Shown: positions 1 through 4,761 of the stretch, piece after piece
How the letters are laid out: every line of letters starts with the position of its first letter
Numbering within the stretch: position 1 is the stretch's first letter
From: Terriglobales bacterium
GTDB taxonomy: Bacteria; Acidobacteriota; Terriglobia; Terriglobales; Acidobacteriaceae
Reading direction: 5' to 3'
Length of the DNA stretch: 6,055 nt
Assembly (NCBI GenBank): GCA_015655365.1
Contig: JAATFE010000273.1
Span: 1 to 6,055 of the forward strand
Position numbers and translations under genes: made by a program
Notes under the pieces: model-generated
Databases searched by the model: none
The model's input: the letters and a program-made list of their open reading frames with translations, nothing else
What the model was told of the DNA's origin: nothing

Positions 1-355
1 GCACCGCCCAGGGCAGGTCCAGCGGGCAATAAAAGACCCGGTCGCTTCCAAACTTCTCGCGGGCCAGAGTTTGCCCGGTGCGGGTGGTGGTGGAAATGAC
101 CAGACGATGCCTGGGGAAGGCGCGGTCCAGCTCGCCGACCAGGCGGCTCGCCGCCAGGACTTCGCCGACGGAAACAGCGTGGAGCCAAATCAAGGGGCGC
201 TCCCGGCCCAGGGCGAGGAGCGATGCCGGGACCTTGCCCAGCCGCTCCGCCATGCCTTCGCGATACTTGTGGGTGGTGGCCATGCGCCAAAGCCACCAAG
301 GCGCTCCGGCCGTGAGGGCCGCCAGCAATGCCAAATTATAAAAAAACAGAATCAT
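1..355 (-). CDS. waaA: 3-deoxy-D-manno-octulosonic acid (Kdo) transferase, N-terminal part
   Basis: Partial gene: the first 118 codons are visible and the rest lies beyond the left edge. WaaA (KdtA) moves Kdo from CMP-Kdo onto lipid A precursor at the inner face of the cytoplasmic membrane, the first inner-core step of LPS synthesis. Reading the minus strand from the ATG at 355-353 gives a hydrophobic N-terminal anchor (about residues 2-23, ending WWLW), then the family's ERLG motif (37-40), then IWLHAVSVGEVLAA (56-69), then VISTTTRTGQTLA, and finally YCPLDLPWAV. These blocks occur in this order in the N-terminal Rossmann-like domain of WaaA. There is no strong ribosome binding site. An AGGGG lies about 20 nt upstream, so the exact start is less certain than the identity. 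It is divergent from the exported protein gene at 412. CMP-Kdo binding residues lie in the missing C-terminal half, so activity cannot be judged here. Confidence 0.93.
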   Translation of the reverse strand, partial: MILFFYNLALLAALTAGAPWWLWRMATTHKYREGMAERLGKVPASLLALGRERPLIWLHAVSVGEVLAASRLVGELDRAFPRHRLVISTTTRTGQTLAREKFGSDRVFYCPLDLPWAV

Positions 356-371
356 CGGGTACGGAATTTGC

Positions 372-388
372 CTAACCCCTGTCTAACC
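372..388. repeat. Tandem CTAACC boxes in the divergent waaA/exported-protein intergenic region
   Basis: CTAACC occurs at 372-377 and again at 383-388, one helical turn (11 bp) apart, inside the roughly 56-bp gap between the divergent starts at 355 and 412. On the waaA strand the same segment lies between TTGAAG and CAAATT, which could be poor -35 and -10 boxes with 17 bp between them. Direct repeats on one face of the helix can be activator sites, but with only two short copies this may be chance. Confidence 0.25.
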
Positions 389-411
389 TTCAAATGATAC
401 AGTCATGCACG

Positions 412-1062
412 ATGAGGGCTTATAGGAAGTTTCCGCTGTGGGTGCTGGGGCTGGCGTTGCCAGCCTTGGCTGCCGACCATACCCCACCGCCGGTGCAGCC
501 GGCCACAGCCTATGCGGCGGTCGAAGTGCATGAAGACGAAAAGGTGGCCATCGCCGCAGAGCCCTTTGACACGCGCGAAAAGGAAGCCATCTTCCGGGTG
601 GACTACCTCAGCCACGGGGTCATGCCCATAAGGCTGATTGTGACCAATAACGGCAGCCGGCCCATCTCGCTGCGCGATGCGCGGATCCTCTTCCTCACCG
701 CGGCGGGCGACAAGATTCAGGCCGCCGAGCCGGAGGATGTGGAGCGGCTGATGACCCGCAAGGAGCGCGAAGGCAAAAAGATCCCCCTGCCCGGACCGCT
801 GCCCTCCATCAAGATGAAGCCCAAGGCCAGCAACCAGGAGATCGAGCAGGATTTCAACACCTTCGAGTACCAGGCGCTGGTGGTCGAGCCCCACAGCACG
901 CGCGCCGGATTCCTGTTTTACGACGTCTCCGAGCTTGACCACCCGCTCAAGGGCGCCAAGCTCCACCTGCACAAGCTGCGCGATGCCGACGGCAACGAGC
1001 TCTTCTACTTCGAGATCCCCTTCGACAAGTACCTCAAATCGAAGTCGAGCCAGATGAACTGA
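412..1062 (+). CDS. Exported protein of unknown function, beta-rich
   Basis: I do not recognise a named family. From the ATG at 412 the protein is 216 aa. It begins with a typical Sec signal peptide: basic MRAYRK, then a hydrophobic stretch, then PALA before ADHT, which is a good signal-peptidase I site after residue 20. An ATG at 394 would add six residues (MIQSCT) before this signal, so 412 is preferred, although neither start has a clear Shine-Dalgarno. The mature part has a Pro-rich linker, then a strand-rich segment (about 60-100: FRVDYLSHGV, PIRLIVTNNG, SRPISLRDARILFL) resembling Ig-like or DUF4352-like extracellular folds. A charged, Pro-containing middle follows (105-145), then a second beta-type block (152-205) with GFLFYDV and ELFYFEIPFD. 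There are no cysteines in the mature protein and no visible catalytic motif. It is likely a soluble periplasmic or surface protein. Its stop lies 27 bp from the convergent queD stop. Confidence 0.8.
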   Translation: MRAYRKFPLWVLGLALPALAADHTPPPVQPATAYAAVEVHEDEKVAIAAEPFDTREKEAIFRVDYLSHGVMPIRLIVTNNGSRPISLRDARILFLTAAGDKIQAAEPEDVERLMTRKEREGKKIPLPGPLPSIKMKPKASNQEIEQDFNTFEYQALVVEPHSTRAGFLFYDVSELDHPLKGAKLHLHKLRDADGNELFYFEIPFDKYLKSKSSQMN

Positions 1063-1089
1063 GACGCGGGAACCTAGCGACCGCAGTTC

Positions 1090-1467
1090 TTATTCGTAAT
1101 AGGTAGCGGTGGTGGTGTCCGTCTCCCAGATGGTGCAGTCTTTCACGCGCACGCGGCCCTGGGTCATGTCGGTCAGCTCCTGGTTGGTCCGGTCGTAGAA
1201 AAACTTGGCCATGTTTTCGGCGGAGGGGTTCAGCACCGCGAAAGGCTCCAGGTCGTTGAGCATCTGGTGGTCGATCTGGTCGATCACCGGGCGCAGCACG
1301 CGCTTGAGCAGCTTGAAGTCGAGCAGCAGGCCGGTCGAGTCCAGCTCCGCGCCGGCCAGGGTGACGCGAACTTTATAGTTGTGGCCGTGCGGGTTCTCAC
1401 ACTTGCCTTTATAGTTGCGGAGATAATGGCCGGAAGAAAAACCGGCCTCCACTGTGACTTCATACAT
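1090..1467 (-). CDS. queD: 6-carboxy-5,6,7,8-tetrahydropterin synthase (QueD/PTPS family)
   Basis: The 125-aa protein has the length and motifs of the 6-pyruvoyl-tetrahydropterin synthase fold. QueD converts 7,8-dihydroneopterin triphosphate to 6-carboxytetrahydropterin in the cytosol, the second step towards preQ0 and queuosine. Zinc ligands are His14 (FSSGH), His27 and His29 (PHGHNY). The catalytic Cys is Cys23 in GKCENPHGH, the CxxxHGH arrangement typical of QueD. Further family marks are GLLLDF (46-51), DH at 66-67, PSAEN (81-85, the usual PTAEN) and WETDTTTATYYE at the C-terminus, with substrate-anchoring Glu115. The first zinc motif reads SSGH where E. coli QueD has AAH, a variation I regard as subfamily-level. 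No queC, queE or queF is in view. It lies 45 bp downstream of the small membrane protein gene on the same strand. A true eukaryote-type PTPS is unlikely given the CxxxHGH motif. Confidence 0.93.
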   Translation of the reverse strand: MYEVTVEAGFSSGHYLRNYKGKCENPHGHNYKVRVTLAGAELDSTGLLLDFKLLKRVLRPVIDQIDHQMLNDLEPFAVLNPSAENMAKFFYDRTNQELTDMTQGRVRVKDCTIWETDTTTATYYE

Positions 1468-1512
1468 GGGTGTCTGCTCGTTTCTGTGCGGGGAAGAGTC
1501 CCAAGCCTAATT

Positions 1513-1773
1513 TTAGTGCTTTTCGCGGTTTTTGCGCCGGACGGCCAGCCGGGCCTCTTCGTTGCGCCGGTCCACCTGCTCGAAGAGGTGGCTCATCACG
1601 CCAGCCAGCGCCGCCGCCAAGGCGGCCAGCAGCAAAAGCAAAGCAACCGCTCGCCATAGCGGCGCGTTGGCCGGCAACCCCGGCTGAAAGCTCGAAGGCA
1701 CCAGCGCCATTGCCGCCGAAATCAGCGCGAAGAACCCGAGCGTGGCGGCCAGGATGTAGAAGCTGCGCGACAT
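1513..1773 (-). CDS. Small two-helix membrane protein of unknown function
   Basis: The 86-aa protein from the ATG at 1773 starts MSRSFYILAATLGFF. It has two predicted transmembrane helices, about residues 4-26 and 41-61 (RAVALLLLLAALAAALAGVM). A short Pro-rich loop (VPSSFQPGLPANAP) joins them, and a strongly charged C-terminal tail (EQVDRRNEEARLAVRRKNREKH, 65-86) follows. The basic tail suggests that both termini are cytoplasmic. The same frame is open further upstream (to 2022), but that part lies inside pncA and reads like antisense, so the ATG at 1773 is the natural start. No good Shine-Dalgarno is visible, which lowers confidence. It sits between pncA (61 bp upstream) and queD (45 bp downstream), all on one strand. 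I do not recognise the family and assign no function. Confidence 0.72.
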   Translation of the reverse strand: MSRSFYILAATLGFFALISAAMALVPSSFQPGLPANAPLWRAVALLLLLAALAAALAGVMSHLFEQVDRRNEEARLAVRRKNREKH

Positions 1774-1834
1774 AAATGGGGAAGCGGAGCCGGTCCGCCA
1801 AACCTGTTGGGATTCTACGCCGGATGGGAGTGCT

Positions 1835-2464
1835 TCAGCCGAGAAGCTCTGCGCTCCGGATGAGCGCGACCCCGGCCTGGGCAAACCGGGCCTCGATTTT
1901 TGCCACGGAGCCGTCCAGATCGATTGCGCGGCAGGCATCGCGTACGATGACCGCCTCGATGCCCAGGCCGCGCGCATCCAGGGCCGAAAAACCGACGCAG
2001 AAATCGTAGGCCAATCCGGCAAAAAAGACGCGACCCAGGTTCCGCTCGTCCAAATAGCCTTCCAGGCCGGTGCGCGTCACGTGGTCGTTCTCAAGAAAGG
2101 CCGAATAGGAGTCCACGTGCGGATGGAAGCCTTTGCGCAGAATCAGCTCGGCCTGCGGCAGGTGGAGAGCGGGATGAAACTCCGCGCCCCTGGCGCCCTG
2201 CACACAGTGATCGGGCCAAAGGGTCTGCGCCCCATAGCTCGTCTCGATCTGGTCGAAAAGCCGCTTGCCGGGGTGGGCGGAGGCAAAGGACGAGTGCCCC
2301 GCGGGATGCCAGTCCTGCGTCAAAACAATGTGCTGGAACCTCGGCGCGATGCGGTGAATCGCGTCGATCGCGGCGTCGCCATCGGCCACGGCCAGCGCAC
2401 CGCCGGGGCAAAAATCGTTTTGCACGTCGACGACAATCAGCACGTCTTGCGGAAGAATCTGCAT
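1835..2464 (-). CDS. pncA: Nicotinamidase (bifunctional nicotinamidase/pyrazinamidase)
   Basis: PncA hydrolyses nicotinamide to nicotinate and ammonia in the cytosol, feeding the Preiss-Handler route of NAD salvage. The 209-aa protein is an isochorismatase-fold cysteine hydrolase with a complete active site: Asp13 in IVVDVQNDFCPGG, Lys111 in LRKGF, and nucleophile Cys156 in GLAYDFCVGF. Metal ligands are Asp51 and His53 in LTQDWHP, and His86 in WPDHCVQG. These match the M. tuberculosis PncA set (D8, K96, C138; D49, H51, H71). The ATG at 2464 is preceded by GAGGGGAGC at good spacing, which fixes the start. It is the first gene of a likely pncA / small membrane protein / queD unit and is divergent from the Fe-S membrane protein gene, with a 136-bp shared upstream region. 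Confidence 0.96.
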   Translation of the reverse strand: MQILPQDVLIVVDVQNDFCPGGALAVADGDAAIDAIHRIAPRFQHIVLTQDWHPAGHSSFASAHPGKRLFDQIETSYGAQTLWPDHCVQGARGAEFHPALHLPQAELILRKGFHPHVDSYSAFLENDHVTRTGLEGYLDERNLGRVFFAGLAYDFCVGFSALDARGLGIEAVIVRDACRAIDLDGSVAKIEARFAQAGVALIRSAELLG

Positions 2465-2466
2465 CG

Positions 2467-2475
2467 GCTCCCCTC
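2467..2475 (-). promoter_or_regulatory. Ribosome binding site of pncA
   Basis: GAGGGGAGC on the minus strand lies two bases upstream of the ATG at 2464, with its AGGGG core about 5 nt away. It is one of the clearer Shine-Dalgarno sequences in the window and supports this start. Confidence 0.75.
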
Positions 2476-2490
2476 AGCATTCTGCCTCCT

Positions 2491-2520
2491 AGTTTACGCA
2501 CGCCAGGGCCGCATTTTCAG
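2491..2520 (-). promoter_or_regulatory. Candidate pncA promoter
   Basis: On the minus strand, CTGAAA (2520-2515) and TAAACT (2496-2491) are separated by 18 bp. Each matches the sigma70 boxes at 4 of 6 positions. Transcription would start near 2484, giving a leader of about 20 nt that contains the ribosome binding site. This is plausible by position but not strong by sequence. Confidence 0.35.
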
Positions 2521-2533
2521 TTCGCCTCGCACC

Positions 2534-2549
2534 TGTGATTAAAGTCATT
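2534..2549. promoter_or_regulatory. Crp/Fnr-type operator upstream of the Fe-S membrane protein gene
   Basis: TGTGATTAAAGTCATT contains the TGA-N6-TCA core spacing shared by CRP (TGTGA-N6-TCACA) and FNR (TTGAT-N4-ATCAA) sites. It matches CRP at 8 of 10 positions and FNR at 7 of 10. The centre is 2541.5. With the proposed -10 at 2571-2576 and a start near 2583, it sits at -41.5, the class II activator position. A Crp/Fnr-family regulator is encoded just downstream of the controlled gene. The assignment to that regulator is inference. Confidence 0.5.
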
Positions 2550-2576
2550 GAGCGCTTTCCGCCGATCCGTTAGTCT
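2548..2576 (+). promoter_or_regulatory. Candidate promoter of the Fe-S membrane protein gene
   Basis: TTGAGC (2548-2553; 4 of 6) and TAGTCT (2571-2576; 3 of 6) are separated by 17 bp. The weak -10 and the overlap of the -35 with the operator at 2534-2549 would fit an activator-dependent promoter. The implied start is near 2583, about 18 nt before the ATG at 2601. Confidence 0.4.
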
Positions 2577-2589
2577 CCAGTGCAGGAGC

Positions 2590-2597
2590 AGGAAGGA
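2590..2597 (+). promoter_or_regulatory. Ribosome binding site deciding the ATG at 2601
   Basis: AGGAAGGA lies just upstream of ATG 2601, with a short 3-nt gap (slightly longer if only the first AGGA pairs). An in-frame GTG at 2580 would place this purine run inside the coding region and lies upstream of the proposed transcription start, so 2601 is the preferred initiation codon. Confidence 0.65.
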
Positions 2598-2600
2598 AAC

Positions 2601-3686
2601 ATGGGCACACAAACCGAGATCCCGCCGCACGCAGAGAAGAAGCCGTTCCTTCGCCGCCTTGCGCCGGACCGTTCGCAGCAGATCAGGCGGGTAGCGCAGG
2701 GTCTGTTTGTCCTGTTGAACGGCTGGCTGGGGATGCAGTTCTATCTGTGGGTGCGCTACTTCGAGCGCGGCGGCACGGGCTTCTATGTGCCTCGGCCCGC
2801 AGGAGTTGAGGGCTGGCTGCCCATCGCCGGCTTCATGAACTTCAAATACTTTCTGGTTACCGGGCTAGTTCCCTCCGTTCACCCGGCGGCCATGTTTCTC
2901 TTTATGGCTTTCGTGTTCATGAGCCTGCTTTTGAAAAAGGCGTTCTGCTCCTGGCTTTGCCCGGTGGGAACGGTTTCCGAGTACCTGTGGAAGCTGGGGC
3001 AACGGATCTTTGGCCGCACGTTGTGCCTGCCCCGGTGGGTGGACATTCCCCTGCGCGGCCTCAAATATCTGCTGCTGGGCTTTTTTGTCTTTATCATCGG
3101 CTCCATGTCCGCCGAGGCGCTGCAAGACTTTATGCATACCTCCTACGGCATGGTGGCCGACGTGAAGATGATGAACTTCTTCCGCACCATGGGAACCACG
3201 GCGATTGTCGTCATCGCCGTGCTGGCGATTCTTTCCGTGCTGGTGCAGAACTTCTGGTGCCGGTACGCTTGCCCTTATGGCGCGCTGATGGGGCTGGTTT
3301 CGCTGCTGAGCCCGGTGAAGATTCGCCGCGACGCCGACGCCTGCATCAATTGCGGCAAGTGCGCCACGGCCTGCCCCGCGGGCCTGCCGGTGGACCGCCT
3401 AATACAGGTTCGCTCAGCGGAATGTACCGGGTGCATGGCCTGCGTTGCGGTTTGCTCTGCGCAGGATGCCCTTCAGTTCTCGTTGCCGCCCAACTCCTCG
3501 GCGCCGTCGAACCGGTGGCATCGCCGCGCCCTCAGTCCGCGGGTGGTTGTCGGGATCATGGCGTGCATTTTCTTCGGGCTGATTCTCTACGCAAGAGCCA
3601 CGGGCCACTGGAACACCGACCTGCCCCGCGCCGTTTATCTGGAACTGGTGCCTCATGCCAACGAGGCGTCGCATCCTGGGATGTAG
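2601..3686 (+). CDS. NapH/CcoG-like 4Fe-4S ferredoxin-type integral membrane protein
   Basis: The 361-aa polytopic protein belongs to the broad NapH/MauN/RdxA-CcoG/NosR group. Members pass electrons at the membrane or help assemble copper or other redox enzymes. Predicted helices lie at about 33-52, 80-111 (possibly two), 152-170, 199-216 and 313-331. Two Cx3CP motifs follow helices: FCSWLCPVG (Cys116, Cys120) and FWCRYACPYG (Cys220, Cys224). A cytoplasmic two-cluster ferredoxin domain follows, with Cys248/251/254/258 (CINCGKCATACPAG) and Cys275/278/281/285 (CTGCMACVAVCSAQ). The second cluster ends CS where CP is usual. Unlike CcoG, it has no C-terminal Ig-like extension; unlike most NapH proteins, it has a further helix after the ferredoxin part and a 30-residue tail ending in HPGM. 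No nap, nos or cco structural genes are in view, so its partner is unknown. The regulator at 3739 follows after 52 bp. Confidence 0.88.
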   Translation: MGTQTEIPPHAEKKPFLRRLAPDRSQQIRRVAQGLFVLLNGWLGMQFYLWVRYFERGGTGFYVPRPAGVEGWLPIAGFMNFKYFLVTGLVPSVHPAAMFLFMAFVFMSLLLKKAFCSWLCPVGTVSEYLWKLGQRIFGRTLCLPRWVDIPLRGLKYLLLGFFVFIIGSMSAEALQDFMHTSYGMVADVKMMNFFRTMGTTAIVVIAVLAILSVLVQNFWCRYACPYGALMGLVSLLSPVKIRRDADACINCGKCATACPAGLPVDRLIQVRSAECTGCMACVAVCSAQDALQFSLPPNSSAPSNRWHRRALSPRVVVGIMACIFFGLILYARATGHWNTDLPRAVYLELVPHANEASHPGM

Positions 3687-3704
3687 GGCCACCCGGTACG
3701 CGGA

Positions 3705-3732
3705 GTGAATGAAGACTCGGTGCTGCTAGAAT
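3705..3732 (+). promoter_or_regulatory. Extended -10 promoter placing the start of transcription at the regulator's start codon
   Basis: TGCTAGAAT (3724-3732) is an extended -10 (TGnTATAAT type; TAGAAT matches 5 of 6). A weak -35, GTGAAT (3705-3710), is 16 bp upstream. Transcription would begin about 7 nt after the -10, near 3739, which is the first base of the GTG start codon. That would make a leaderless message, consistent with the lack of any Shine-Dalgarno before the gene. Confidence 0.5.
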
Positions 3733-3738
3733 CCCCGA

Positions 3739-4443
3739 GTGAGCGTTCAACGTATTCCCCTCGCCGCCGTTTTGGAAAAGACCGCATTGCTGTCGAGCCT
3801 TTCGCCGGCTGAGCTGCAACTGCTTGCTGCGCGCACCGTGCGCAGGTCGTTCAGCGCCGGCGAGCTGGTGTTTTCCGAGGGCGATCCCTGCGCCGGATTG
3901 CAATTCATCTCGCGGGGCAAGGTCCGCATCTTCAAGTCTTCGGCCAGCGGGCGCGAGCAAGTGCTGGCCGTGAACGTTCCCGGCGAATCCATCGCCGAGT
4001 TGCCGGTCTTCGACGGAGGCGCCTACCCCGCCTCGGCCCTCGCCATGGAAGATGTGGAGATTGCGTTCATCTCGCGGCAGGATTTTCACGCCTTCTGCCT
4101 GGAGCATCCCGAAGTATCTCTCAAGGTGCTCACGGTGGTCGGCGCAAGGCTGCGTGGCCTGGTCAACATCATCGAAGAGCTGTCGTTCACCACGGTGCGC
4201 CAGCGGCTCGTCTCCACACTGCTGAAACTCGCGGAGAGCGAGGGCGCAAAGATCGAGGGCGGAATCGAGATTCGCTTGCCGGCCAGCCACCAGGAGCTCG
4301 CCAATCGGTTGGGAACGGTGCGCGAACTGATTTCGCGCAACCTGATGCGGCTGCAAGCCGAGGGACTTTTGGAAGTGGATGCGCGGCGGATTGTGGTGAA
4401 GGACATGAAGGGCCTGAAGGCGCTTTTGGATGTGACGCCGTAG
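3739..4443 (+). CDS. Crp/Fnr-family transcriptional regulator
   Basis: The 234-aa protein starts with GTG at 3739. The N-terminal cyclic-nucleotide-binding-fold beta-roll spans about 12-125, with family marks FSAGELVFSEGDPCAGLQF, SRGKVRIF and GREQVLAVNVPGE. A long dimer helix (about 125-147) follows, then an HTH_Crp winged helix (150-225). The recognition segment GTVRELISRNLMRLQAEGLL (192-211) carries Arg195, Glu196, Ser199 and Arg200. Arg195/Glu196/Arg200 align with CRP R180/E181/R185, and Glu196/Ser199/Arg200 align with FNR E209/S212/R213, so a TGA-N6-TCA type target is expected. It has only two cysteines (51, 120) and no N-terminal Cys cluster, so it is not an oxygen-sensing FNR with a 4Fe-4S centre. 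The RxS pair that contacts cAMP in CRP is not evident at the phosphate-binding position. The ligand is unknown. It probably regulates the Fe-S membrane protein gene upstream. Confidence 0.92.
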   Translation: MSVQRIPLAAVLEKTALLSSLSPAELQLLAARTVRRSFSAGELVFSEGDPCAGLQFISRGKVRIFKSSASGREQVLAVNVPGESIAELPVFDGGAYPASALAMEDVEIAFISRQDFHAFCLEHPEVSLKVLTVVGARLRGLVNIIEELSFTTVRQRLVSTLLKLAESEGAKIEGGIEIRLPASHQELANRLGTVRELISRNLMRLQAEGLLEVDARRIVVKDMKGLKALLDVTP

Positions 4444-4446
4444 GCC

Positions 4447-4699
4447 TCACTTCGCCGCAGCAGGCTGGGTGGGCTGCGGTATAAGTGGCGCTGGTGGATT
4501 TCACGCCGAGCTTCGTCATCAGTTGCTGCACGTCATCGGGGCCGCCATTGCTCACGATCTGGCTGTTGCCGGAGGCGTTGTCCTCACTCAAAAGCCCGTC
4601 AATCTCGATGCGGCGCGTCAAGATCCGGTAGACAACGGTCGCCGCCAGGGCACACAGGAAGCCCAGAATTTCGAGACGAAGGATGTGGCTGGCCGTCAT
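4447..4699 (-). CDS. Small single-helix membrane protein, 3' end apparently frameshifted
   Basis: From the ATG at 4699 the protein reads MTASHILRLEILGFLCALAATV with one helix (about 8-26). A basic cytosolic turn (RILTRRIE), GLLSED, a polar stretch, and DDVQQLMTKLGVKS (residue 68) follow. The zero frame then stays open to 4187, about 250 bp antisense inside the Crp/Fnr gene, giving a low-complexity Pro/Ser/Arg sequence that looks like shadow coding. A +1 shift after the GVKS codons (4450-4500) instead gives PAPLIPQPTQPAAAK and a TGA at 4447-4449, only 3 bp beyond the convergent regulator's stop. That would be a natural 83-aa protein with a Pro/Ala tail. A single-base sequence error, a genuine frameshift mutation, or programmed shifting are all possible. 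An AAGGGGAA about 10 nt upstream (4710-4717) may be the ribosome site. The gene lies 62 bp downstream of the muramidase, same strand. The family is not recognised. Confidence 0.62.
4454..4480 (+). terminator. Stem-loop just after the regulator stop codon
   Basis: CCGCAGC (4455-4461) pairs perfectly with GCTGCGG (4473-4479) around an 11-nt loop. A G-U pair (4454/4480) extends it by one. It starts 11 nt after the stop of the Crp/Fnr gene. The following sequence (TATAAG) is not a real U-tract, so it is at best a weak intrinsic terminator or mRNA-stabilising hairpin. On the other strand the same bases form the 3' end of the small membrane protein gene. Confidence 0.35.
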
Positions 4700-4761
4700 A
4701 ACGAGTCCGTTCCCCTTCTGTTGTTGCTGTCTCGTAACTACCGAAACAAACTCATCCGCAA

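Noticed and set aside
2580..2600. GTG at 2580 as the start of the Fe-S membrane protein
   Set aside because: The purine-rich AGGAAGGA directly before ATG 2601 is a better initiation signal, and 2580 lies upstream of the predicted transcription start.
2957..3712. 251-aa alternative frame inside the Fe-S membrane protein gene
   Set aside because: It is a shadow frame rich in Arg, Gly, Ala and Pro with no domain, fully covered by a gene with strong motifs.
4187..4446. Continuation of the small membrane protein frame antisense through the Crp/Fnr gene
   Set aside because: The extra residues are low-complexity Pro/Ser/Arg sequence typical of an antisense reading of a GC-rich gene, and the overlap of about 250 bp with a well-supported gene is implausible.
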